Source of the DNA: J027 sp965215855
GTDB lineage: Bacteria > Chloroflexota > Anaerolineae > Aggregatilineales > J027
Direction of reading: 5' to 3'
DNA length: 64,000 bases
Assembly (NCBI GenBank): GCA_965215855.1
Contig: CBDCER010000003.1
Span: 2,480,001 to 2,544,000 of the forward strand
In this document: piece by piece, positions 55,751 to 61,780 of the stretch
Layout: the number at the start of each line of letters is the position of its first letter
Numbering within the stretch: position 1 is the first letter of the stretch
Translations under genes and position numbers: made by a program
The notes under the pieces: model-generated
Told to the model about the DNA's origin: nothing
Seen by the model: the letters and a program-made list of their open reading frames with translations, nothing else
Database searches by the model: none

Positions 55751-57094
55751 ATGGTCACAAAAGTTATTATGCCCCAACTTGGCGAGTCCGTCGTCGAAGG
55801 AACCGTCAGCAAGTGGCTGGTTCAGGTGGGCGATTCAGTAAATGAATATGATCCGTTGCTGGAAGTCAGCACGGATAAGGTCGATACGGAAGTTCCATCA
55901 CCTGCCGCTGGTACCTTGCTTCATATTTATGTGGCTGAAGGTGAAACCGTCGAGGCTGGCGTGTTGCTGGCAGTGATTGGACAACCCGGCGATGCCATTC
56001 CTGATGCGGGTTCCGGCGGAAGCGCCCATGCTGCATCCGCTTCGGTTGAGGCCATCCCAGAACCTGCCCCCGTTGGCCCCAGCGGTAACGGGGGTCAAGC
56101 TGATGCACCGGCTGGCATGCGGATTAGTCCAGTTGTAGCACGGATGGCGGCTGAACATAATCTCGACCTGACCCAGATCGCCGGCACCGGACGCGGCGGA
56201 CGTATCACTAAGAAGGATGTACAGGCATATCTGGACAGTGGTGGAACCACCGAAGAATTGGCTCCCTGGGAACAGCCTGGCAGTGGTGATCTGTTCAAGC
56301 CGACTGGCGATTTTGTTCCTCAGACACAGACAGCAGTAGCGCCAGCGCCACCTGCTGCACCACCCGCCGCGAAGCCACAACGTGCTATTCTTGCTGAACC
56401 TATTCCGCAAGGCGTTCCTGGCGAACTGGTGACACTTAGCAACATGCGCCGCGCTATTGCCGATCATATGGTGCGTTCCAAGCTGCACACCAGTCCGCAT
56501 GTCACTACTGTTTTTGAAGTGGATATGACCAATGTGCTGGCTCATCGTGCTGCTCATAAAGCGGAATATGCCAAGCAGGGTATCAACCTGACGTTGACGG
56601 CCTATTTCGTGGCAGCCATGGTCGAAGCATGTCGCGCCTATCCCACGCTCAACAGTCAATGGACGGATGAGGGTGTCTATCTGCATCATGCGGTGCATGT
56701 CGGGATGGCGGTCGCATTGGATGATGGATTGATTGTGCCAGTCATCAAAAACGCCGAGCAACTGAGCCTGATGGGATTAGCGCAGAAAGTCAATGATCTG
56801 GCGGTTCGTGCCCGCAACAAGCAACTCAGTCCCGACGAGGTGGCCGGTGGAACCATCACCATCACCAATCATGGTGTTAGCGGCAGCCTGTTCGCCACAC
56901 CGATCATCAACCAGCCCCAGGCGGCGATCTTTGGCGTCGGCATTATGGAAAAGCGCGTTAAGGTCATCAACGACGCGATTGCCATCCGACCCTGTGTGTA
57001 TGTCAGTCTGACTTTCGATCACCGCATTGCAGATGGTGCGATAGGCGATGGCTGGCTAATGACGATCAAGCAAACGCTGGAAAACTGGGCGTAA
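55751..57094 (+). CDS. pdhC: 2-oxoacid dehydrogenase E2 (dihydrolipoyl acyltransferase)
   Basis: 447 residues. One lipoyl domain with the modified lysine K43 (EVSTDKVDTEV), an Ala/Pro linker, the peripheral subunit-binding domain (RISPVVARMAAEH, GTGRGGRITKKDV), a second Pro/Ala linker, and the catalytic domain with DHRIADG (His424, Asp428). Passes acyl groups from E1 to CoA. No E3 (lipoamide dehydrogenase) gene follows; the operon ends here and must use E3 from elsewhere. An IS630 copy sits 80 bp downstream. Confidence 0.96.
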   Translation: MVTKVIMPQLGESVVEGTVSKWLVQVGDSVNEYDPLLEVSTDKVDTEVPSPAAGTLLHIYVAEGETVEAGVLLAVIGQPGDAIPDAGSGGSAHAASASVEAIPEPAPVGPSGNGGQADAPAGMRISPVVARMAAEHNLDLTQIAGTGRGGRITKKDVQAYLDSGGTTEELAPWEQPGSGDLFKPTGDFVPQTQTAVAPAPPAAPPAAKPQRAILAEPIPQGVPGELVTLSNMRRAIADHMVRSKLHTSPHVTTVFEVDMTNVLAHRAAHKAEYAKQGINLTLTAYFVAAMVEACRAYPTLNSQWTDEGVYLHHAVHVGMAVALDDGLIVPVIKNAEQLSLMGLAQKVNDLAVRARNKQLSPDEVAGGTITITNHGVSGSLFATPIINQPQAAIFGVGIMEKRVKVINDAIAIRPCVYVSLTFDHRIADGAIGDGWLMTIKQTLENWA

Positions 57095-57862
57095 ATCTAC
57101 CGGGTACTCAAATTGAAAAGAGACGTACTGGATTGTAGTGTGTCTCTTTTGCGTGTACGCCCGGCATGGGCGATAACTAGTACCGTAACTTTCTAAAGTT
57201 GCGGGGTAATGCTCTTTGAAAACTTGGCGAGCATCGTCCACGGAAAATGACCAATGAATTTGAGCTTGAGCTGCATTACGTCGGCGTTCCCAGGCGATGA
57301 GTTCGGAAGCCAAAGTCACCTCATCGGGCAGACGACGGGCAAGGCATTGCTGGGACATCACACTGAGTTCAATTTCGGCCATATTGAGCCAAGAGCCATG
57401 AACCGGGGTGAAATGGAAACGAAGTCGCGTCATGATGCGGTCAGCTTCGCATTTACCGAAGAACTCGACCAAAGAATGATAATGATGGGTATTGAGATTA
57501 TCGAGTACGACATCAATGTGAGCCGCATGGGGATACAACTCATCAACCAGATAACGCATCGCGTAAGCAAAATCTTGTTTGGTCCGTCGCCGCGAAACCA
57601 GCACATGCCGTTGCCCGGCTTTCGGTTCGGCAAAAACAAACAGGTTGCGTGTTCCATTGCGCTTATACTCATGGTCCTCCCGGTGTGGTTTGCCAGGGCG
57701 AAGCGGACGGGGTTGGCGGGTCTGGCCCAGCAGTTGCACGCTTTTCTCATCAAAGCACACCAACGGATGTTGCGGGTCATAGGCTTGCGCGTACAAGGTC
57801 AAAATATGCTCCATTCGTTCCAAAAACTGGGGCGTAATCTTGGGTATACACCAGCTTTTCAC
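57056..57862 (-). CDS. IS630-type transposase, catalytic frame (orfB)
   Basis: DDE transposase part: CFDEKSVQLL, then VVLDNLNTHH and HGSWLNMAEIELSVM, giving the D, D, E triad. The frame is entered from upstream by a -1 slip at CAAAAAAC near 57893-57901 rather than from its first Met-like codon (KSWCIPKI joins the orfA product NKLKPWQV in the -1 frame). No stop occurs inside the element: translation runs out of the left repeat at 57178 into flanking DNA and ends at 57056, antisense to the end of the E2 gene. The real protein end is therefore host-derived sequence. Confidence 0.85.
   Translation of the reverse strand: MKSWCIPKITPQFLERMEHILTLYAQAYDPQHPLVCFDEKSVQLLGQTRQPRPLRPGKPHREDHEYKRNGTRNLFVFAEPKAGQRHVLVSRRRTKQDFAYAMRYLVDELYPHAAHIDVVLDNLNTHHYHSLVEFFGKCEADRIMTRLRFHFTPVHGSWLNMAEIELSVMSQQCLARRLPDEVTLASELIAWERRRNAAQAQIHWSFSVDDARQVFKEHYPATLESYGTSYRPCRAYTQKRHTTIQYVSFQFEYPVDLRPVFQRLLDRH
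57116..57150 (+). terminator. Terminator of the E1-E2 operon
   Basis: A 9-bp stem AAAAGAGAC/GTCTCTTTT with a 17-nt loop starting 21 bp after the E2 stop; the U run is part of the stem's right arm. Confidence 0.7.
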
Positions 57863-58347
57863 TTGCCAGGGCTTGAGTTTGTTTTTTGGAGTACCAGACG
57901 CACAGTCTCGGGTGCTATGCTATCCACCATGCCATCTGTCACCAATTGTTGCGCTAAAAGTTCCATTGTCCATTTGGCTTAGCCTGCTGGCGGGTCAGAA
58001 CAAGCCAGTGCAATCAAGTACGCTTCTTGTTTAGCATCCAACTTCGGATCGCGTGGCGGACGTGGCTTATCAGCTAAAGCGGCCTCTAGCCCATCATCAC
58101 AAAATCGTTGTCGCGTTCGGCTGACCGTGTCTTCGCTGATATATAGCATGTCAGCAATAGCTTGGTCTGTTCGCCCTTCATCGCTTTTCAGCAGAATATG
58201 GGCACGCCGAATCACACAGGCCTTGTTTTTGCCTTTGTTGACGACAGCCAACAATCTTTTCCGTTCTTTTGGCGTGAGTTTGACGACATATTTCTTCATA
58301 TGCCAGAGCATATCCTCACCCCGCAAGTTAATCAAGTCTGGGTACTA
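57178..58347 (-). mobile_element. IS630-family element, probably defective
   Basis: 1170 bp. The ends are inverted repeats: left TAGTACCGTAACTT...GTTGCGGGGT and right (complement) TAGTACCCAGACTTG...CTTGCGGGGT, both bounded by TA, the IS630 target. It contains orfA and orfB on the minus strand with an A6 slip site between them. orfA carries an extra in-frame stop (57979), so a full transposase cannot be made without readthrough. Its right end abuts group II intron sequence. Confidence 0.85.
57979..58335 (-). CDS. IS630-type transposase, N-terminal HTH frame (orfA), interrupted
   Basis: 118 residues; the likely start is the internal ATG at 58299 (KKYVVKLTPKERKRLL). Helix-turn-helix region RTDQAIADMLYISEDTVSRTRQRF, then DKPRPPRDPKL. 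The frame stops at TAA after ACSDPPAG. The family-typical sequence continues after that stop in the same frame (AKWTMELLAQQLV, ETVRLVLQK) down to an A6 tract where a -1 shift would enter orfB. The TAA is thus a premature stop, making the copy probably inactive. Confidence 0.8.
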   Translation of the reverse strand: MINLRGEDMLWHMKKYVVKLTPKERKRLLAVVNKGKNKACVIRRAHILLKSDEGRTDQAIADMLYISEDTVSRTRQRFCDDGLEAALADKPRPPRDPKLDAKQEAYLIALACSDPPAG

Positions 58348-58883
58348 GGCGGTGAAAGTCCGCTGTGGGCGTTAGTCCGACGAACCACTAGCCGAAGGCA
58401 ACTGCATCGAGCGCGAGCAGATGTGGAGAGGAAGCCGGAGGGCAAAATCCAGACCTGACGGACAGGAACCACGTAAAGAGGTATGACGCGCCGGGTAAGC
58501 TGGCACGAGACAGTAAAGCCCCAACGGACAGAAGTGGCGTGATGTAAACGTGGCAGGGCTTGGAGGAAAGTTATCGTACCTTATCCGGGGAGGTCTGGCG
58601 TTTTTTTTGAATGTCAGAAGTCAGCCGAGGCCGTAGTAGTCGATGGGGTAACGACCATCCGGGGCGGTTGGTGAAAGCCAACTACAGGGCGAAGGGCTGA
58701 ACGGAAAAGAAGTTGAGGAGAAAGGCGTAGAGACGTGGTAGGACAGCCGAAACTCAGGGAGACTGAGCCAAACGTGGAAGGAAAGCTGGCGGCTGGGGAT
58801 AAGCGTGCGGGGCCAAGGCCACGACTGGAACAAATGGAAAGACAGGAAAGACCTCAACACGAAGCAAGTCTGTGGGAACGGAT
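58348..58883 (+). mobile_element. Group II intron remnant (5' RNA domains and start of maturase gene)
   Basis: Sequence resembling bacterial group II intron RNA: GGTGAAAGTCC and CACTAGCCGAAGGCAACTGC (domain I landmarks), later TTATCCGGGGAGGTCTGGCG and AGAAGTCAGCCGAGGCCGTA, which typically lie just before the maturase frame in domain IV. The extreme 5' end (GUGYG) is not visible; the IS630 repeat lies immediately to the left. The right side is cut by the second ISKra4 element. Domains V and VI and most of the maturase are gone, so it cannot splice or move. Confidence 0.8.
58735..58883 (+). pseudogene. Truncated group II intron maturase N-terminus
   Basis: About 49 residues in frame, VGQPKLRETEPNVEGK and then RQERPQHEASLWERM, the last part resembling the start of LtrA-type reverse transcriptase/maturases before the first RT block. 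The frame is cut after WERM by the IS at 58884. Nothing resembling the remaining RT is found on the other side of the IS. Confidence 0.7.
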
Positions 58884-58910
58884 GGGTGCATTCCAGATTA
58901 GGGGCAAACA

Positions 58911-59999
58911 TCAGGCAGCGTCCCATAGCGCATCAAATTCATTGCTCAGGATAGCAGAACGAATGACTAACATGCGATCAGCATTGGCACGTTCCCAGCG
59001 CATACCAGGGCCAGTCAAGCGGACTTTGAATTGCTTAATGGCGCTTTCGACGGTACCTGATCCGATTAAGCAATCGTCAGCACGGAATTGCTGGTAGTGC
59101 ATACGCCGTTGATGACGGTCAAAATAACGGGCATGGTCGGATAAACCGTGGTCATTAAGAACCGTGGTAATTTTGAAGATCTCACCGCGAAAGAGTGGCG
59201 TTTTCATACGCCGAAACCAGCGGCGAGCATGGTCGTCATCGTCAGGGAAAAGCGCATGGGCGGCTTGCGCCAAGTGCTGCATGGCGTGATACCAATCCAC
59301 AATCTGGGTACTATCGGGAAAAAGATCATTCGCCAGGTTCCAGATCCACTCAGCTCCGTCGGCAGTCACACTGGTACGAGCAGCTTGAGGAATACGGTGT
59401 TGAACCGCCAGCGCCCAGAGTGCCGTACTGAACTGCGCCACATTGCCCAGCACCGCCGTGTAATAAGTTGTTTCGGCAGCTGGCAAGTCAACCGTTTCGC
59501 CCGTGAGGGGGTCCTCGTGTTGAGCCGTTCCGATGGTGTAGACCGTGCCCACTTTCATTTCCTTCCAGCCTTCTCCGCGGATATTAACCATACCCCCATC
59601 CATACTTATCCCCTGGGGTGTTTGGTGATCTTGGTCGCTACTCTCCAGGATAATCCGTTCGGGCGATACCCTGGTACGTTGCTTCACAACTGCCTCCTGT
59701 AGCCGTTCCCCTTGCACTTGTACCTCGCGCCACAGATTGCTCTGCGGAATGGTCTGCCGCCCGATCCGCTCCATAACCTGCACTACCTGTCCATACGGCA
59801 GCAACCCGCCTAACCAGACCAACTGGCAGGCCAGTGTCGCACTATACTGGCTCTTGCCCAGCCGCCACTGCTGATCCAGGGGGAAAAACGCCGATCCGGC
59901 ATGTCTCACAATAGTAGTAACCGCGCTGCACGACCACATCCCCACTGGTCGTCTTGACATACTTGGGTTTCTTGCCCTTGTTACGCATCTTGACCCCAC
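58911..59999 (-). CDS. ISKra4-type transposase, catalytic frame, copy 2
   Basis: Protein identical to orfB of copy 1 (SMDGGMVNIRG, VTADGAEW, GSGTVESAIK). The real coding part starts after the GGGGGAAAAA tract (plus-strand view, 59879-59888), where a +1 shift from orfA is required. Confidence 0.88.
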   Translation of the reverse strand: MGSRCVTRARNPSMSRRPVGMWSCSAVTTIVRHAGSAFFPLDQQWRLGKSQYSATLACQLVWLGGLLPYGQVVQVMERIGRQTIPQSNLWREVQVQGERLQEAVVKQRTRVSPERIILESSDQDHQTPQGISMDGGMVNIRGEGWKEMKVGTVYTIGTAQHEDPLTGETVDLPAAETTYYTAVLGNVAQFSTALWALAVQHRIPQAARTSVTADGAEWIWNLANDLFPDSTQIVDWYHAMQHLAQAAHALFPDDDDHARRWFRRMKTPLFRGEIFKITTVLNDHGLSDHARYFDRHQRRMHYQQFRADDCLIGSGTVESAIKQFKVRLTGPGMRWERANADRMLVIRSAILSNEFDALWDAA

Positions 60000-60225
60000 A
60001 TCCCTTGCACTTCACGCCTCCTTCTGGCTTCGCTTCCTCGCTCGCCTGTGCCACCAACCCTGCCGTTATCTCCGCTTTGATGGCATCTCCAGCCTGATGC
60101 GCCAAGGCCTCAATCTCATCCAAGCTGATTTCCTTAGCTGACTTTTTCTCTGCTATCAGTCGTTCCAGCTCTGCTTCTGCCCTGGCCTTCAGTCCTGCCA
60201 ACAGTTCTTCATCGCTCAACTTCAT
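59842..60225 (-). CDS. ISKra4-type transposase, N-terminal frame, copy 2
   Basis: Identical to orfA of copy 1: helical start, CKGCG...YYCETC zinc-ribbon-like part, and the same T5C5 tract at which the frame must change. That both copies keep the same frame break favours programmed frameshifting over decay, though recent duplication of a broken copy is not excluded. Confidence 0.85.
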   Translation of the reverse strand: MKLSDEELLAGLKARAEAELERLIAEKKSAKEISLDEIEALAHQAGDAIKAEITAGLVAQASEEAKPEGGVKCKGCGVKMRNKGKKPKYVKTTSGDVVVQRGYYYCETCRIGVFPPGSAVAAGQEPV

Positions 60226-60289
60226 TGTTGTTTACCCTTCTCGCTTTTCTCCCAGTTTACTCTTTTTGCCCCCAATCTGGAATGCACCC

Positions 60290-60429
60290 TGATCCGGCAG
60301 AATACTGGCCGGTCTACCCTACTCGGCCCGGATCACATCCGGAAGTTGCCCGATGGTCGCCACAAAGCAACCTGGAAGACCAACAATCCCCGATTATTTG
60401 AAGCTTATATCATGCACTGGGAATGGTGA
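60290..60429 (+). pseudogene. C-terminal remnant of an unidentified gene cut by the IS
   Basis: An open frame enters from the IS edge and gives about 45 protein-like residues (TGRSTLLGPDHIRKLPDG then WKTNNPRLFEAYIMHWEW) before a stop at 60427-60429. No start is present and no family is recognised. It probably belonged to the element that carries the XRE gene and the recombinase. Confidence 0.5.
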
Positions 60430-60460
60430 AAAACGAAGAAGGGCGACGATGACGCCGCCC
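60429..60460 (-). terminator. Minus-strand terminator
   Basis: On the minus strand GGGCGGCG/CGTCGCCC (one G-U pair) with a TCAT loop, followed by TTCTTCGTTTTT. It implies a short minus-strand transcript starting between here and the XRE gene. Confidence 0.75.
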
Positions 60461-60471
60461 GCTCTGTGGAA

Positions 60472-60495
60472 CTAGGTTCCGGTTCCGCCGCTCAT
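60472..60495 (-). CDS. Possible 7-residue leader peptide
   Basis: The minus strand has GAAAGGGGA five bases before ATG, then codons for MSGGTGT and a TAG stop, 12 bp before the terminator stem. It has the shape of a tiny translated leader or peptide gene divergent from the XRE gene, but could arise by chance. Confidence 0.3.
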   Translation of the reverse strand: MSGGTGT

Positions 60496-60568
60496 GGCAG
60501 TCCCCTTTCACCTGTCCTGATATTCTGGTGAGAGCAGGTTTATGGTATCCAACAACGATATTCAAATA

Positions 60569-60596
60569 TTGGAATGAAACACTGTTCTCATACAAT
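60569..60596 (+). promoter_or_regulatory. Promoter of the XRE gene with repeated ATACAA
   Basis: TTGGAA (60569-60574), 16 bp, then TACAAT (60591-60596). The hexamer ATACAA occurs twice, at the -10 and 14 bp later, a possible site for the XRE protein. Confidence 0.5.
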
Positions 60597-60636
60597 AGAC
60601 AGTATACAACACATTTTCTAAAATCACAATAAACCT

Positions 60637-60984
60637 ATGCGTTTTCAGGATATAGACGAATTGGATGCAAGATTATTGGGACGTCGTATCCGGCGTGCGC
60701 GGGAGCGACAGGGACTTTCCCAAGAGCAGTTTGCTGCACTCATATCAAGAGATCAGCGAGCTGTTTCCGAATACGAACACGGCAAGCGCCGAATTTCGGT
60801 GACTGAGTTACCTAACTTTGCCAGGGCGCTGAATGTACCACTGTTATATTTTTTTGAAGACGACCTTGCCGAAACTGACCTGGATCGTGAGCTATTGGAC
60901 GAGTTCCGGCGTTTACCTGATGAACGATCAAAGAAATCGGCGATAGGTATTGTCCGGATATTCTCGGATGCCTTTGAAGCATAA
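60637..60984 (+). CDS. XRE-family HTH transcriptional regulator
   Basis: 115 residues. The Cro/CI-type helix-turn-helix covers about 12-70: LGRRIRRARERQGLSQEQFA, then SRDQRAVSEYEHGKRRISV. It is followed by a helical tail (DRELLDEFRRLPDERSK), as in phage or integrative-element repressors. It likely controls the palindrome-bearing promoter just downstream and the recombinase module. No lipid or metal motif is visible. ATG start. Confidence 0.92.
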   Translation: MRFQDIDELDARLLGRRIRRARERQGLSQEQFAALISRDQRAVSEYEHGKRRISVTELPNFARALNVPLLYFFEDDLAETDLDRELLDEFRRLPDERSKKSAIGIVRIFSDAFEA

Positions 60985-61012
60985 TCCCCTAAAATCCTCA
61001 TGATTCATCCCC

Positions 61013-61042
61013 TTGACACCCATTGTATCAACACAATATAAT
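61013..61042 (+). promoter_or_regulatory. Consensus promoter with internal palindrome
   Basis: Perfect TTGACA (61013-61018) and TATAAT (61037-61042) with an 18-bp spacer that contains the imperfect palindrome TTGTATCAACACAA, a likely repressor operator. The -10 ends only 9 bp before the ATG at 61052, so the mRNA would be leaderless or nearly so. Confidence 0.8.
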
Positions 61043-61051
61043 ACTGAGTAT

Positions 61052-61372
61052 ATGAATGTCACACCACTGAAGCCACGACGCTACCGACGGTTATTGTCGG
61101 CTATCCGTGAGTTCTACAAGGTCTATTGCCTGCTCAATCGACGTGACGAGCTGGGGCGTCTGGTTGAATGGGCAAAGCGCAAACGAGCGGCCAAACCTCG
61201 CCACTTATACCAATATCATCTGTTAGACACTGAGGTTCGCTTGAACAGCATATTACTTCGCTCCCCCAAAGTAGTCCTCTGGGCGCGAACTGCTCACCGT
61301 ATTGGGAAAGCTGTCAACCCGCCATCGCGCTTTTATGGGAGAGGTTCCGCCGCTAAGTATCGCTTGACATAG
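61052..61372 (+). CDS. Basic protein of unknown function
   Basis: 106 residues, Arg/Lys-rich (PLKPRRYRRLLSAIREFYK, WAKRKRAAKPRH), helical, no family recognised. The charge suggests nucleic-acid binding. It has its own consensus promoter with a palindrome and almost no leader. The TTG in that promoter opens a longer frame, but the promoter signals make ATG 61052 the better start. The promoter of the downstream small RNA begins inside its last codons. Confidence 0.65.
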   Translation: MNVTPLKPRRYRRLLSAIREFYKVYCLLNRRDELGRLVEWAKRKRAAKPRHLYQYHLLDTEVRLNSILLRSPKVVLWARTAHRIGKAVNPPSRFYGRGSAAKYRLT

Positions 61373-61391
61373 CGATTGCGATACGGGATAA
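61363..61391 (+). promoter_or_regulatory. Strong promoter of a candidate small RNA
   Basis: Perfect TTGACA (61363-61368), exactly 17 bp, then GATAAT (61386-61391). The -35 overlaps the end of the preceding gene. Transcription would start near 61398. Confidence 0.8.
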
Positions 61392-61397
61392 TACAAT

Positions 61398-61560
61398 AGC
61401 ATCATGTAATAATTGAATATATTGTGCGCCCCCAGATGGTGCTGGAGACACCACTGAGGGCTGACTAACCACGCTGGGAAAGCAGCATGGCAGCTACAGC
61501 TATATTATCGTTGCATATCGCCGCCGTCAATTGCGCTTACCCGCAGTTGGCGGCGTTTTT
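61398..61560 (+). ncRNA. Candidate structured small RNA or attenuated leader
   Basis: About 160 nt between a consensus promoter and an intrinsic terminator. It contains a stable hairpin built from CCCCCAGATGGTG and CACCACTGAGGG (about 61432-61463), a second small one GCTG/CAGC around GGAAAG (about 61473-61487), and the terminator stem. An ATG-TAA pair lies near 61404. It could be a free small RNA (antisense or element-encoded regulator) or a leader attenuating the small basic gene and the recombinase. No known RNA family is recognised. Confidence 0.6.
61519..61560 (+). terminator. Intrinsic terminator of the candidate small RNA
   Basis: CGCCGCC/GGCGGCG stem continued, after a 3-nt bulge, by AATTGCG/CGCAGTT around a CTTACC loop, followed by TTTTT. 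Confidence 0.88.
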
Positions 61561-61570
61561 ATTGACCAAC

Positions 61571-61780
61571 ATGACGAAAGGAAAGGCCAAGAAACCAAAA
61601 CGACAATATTATCCGCCCAGGCCGGAGGTTATTGAGCTGTACGCCCACAAGGTGTGCAGGAACATGGGCAAAGAATATAACACCACCGAGGTCATCAGTG
61701 GCTTCACCGGATTCATGAAAACACTGGTGAAGATACACATTCAATATCTCAATCAGCAGGAACACAAAACCAGGAGATGA
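61571..61780 (+). CDS. Small basic protein coupled to the recombinase
   Basis: 69 residues from ATG 61571. The frame is open back to 61487, but that part is the terminator hairpin, so the internal start is preferred. Lys-rich N-terminus (TKGKAKKPKRQYYPPRP) and a helical rest (VIELYAHKVCRNMGKEYN). It overlaps the recombinase start by 4 bp (ATGA), so the two are co-translated. By position it could be an accessory or directionality factor; this is inference only. Confidence 0.6.
   Translation: MTKGKAKKPKRQYYPPRPEVIELYAHKVCRNMGKEYNTTEVISGFTGFMKTLVKIHIQYLNQQEHKTRR

Larger units (their letters stand above)
58884..60289 (-). mobile_element. Insertion sequence, ISKra4 family type, copy 2 (inverted)
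   Basis: 1406 bp, the same length as copy 1 at 10748-12153, with matching terminal repeats and identical predicted proteins, but in opposite orientation. The flanks (GGGAACGGAT left, TGATCCGGCAG right) show no target duplication, unlike copy 1. Loss of the duplication, together with the missing remainder of the intron, suggests a deletion or recombination at one side after insertion. Confidence 0.92.

Noticed and set aside
58360..58600. A tRNA or riboswitch in the structured-looking stretch after IS630
   Set aside because: The GTGAAAGTCC and AGCCGAAGGCAACTGC landmarks and the following pre-maturase region fit group II intron RNA better.
61420..61490. Hammerhead or other small ribozyme in the candidate RNA
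   Set aside because: CTGA and GAAA pieces occur, but not with the spacing or pairing of a hammerhead core.
61487..61570. N-terminal extension of the small basic protein
   Set aside because: The 28 extra codons coincide with the terminator hairpin and T5 run, and give an odd hydrophobic stretch; the internal ATG at 61571 fits better.
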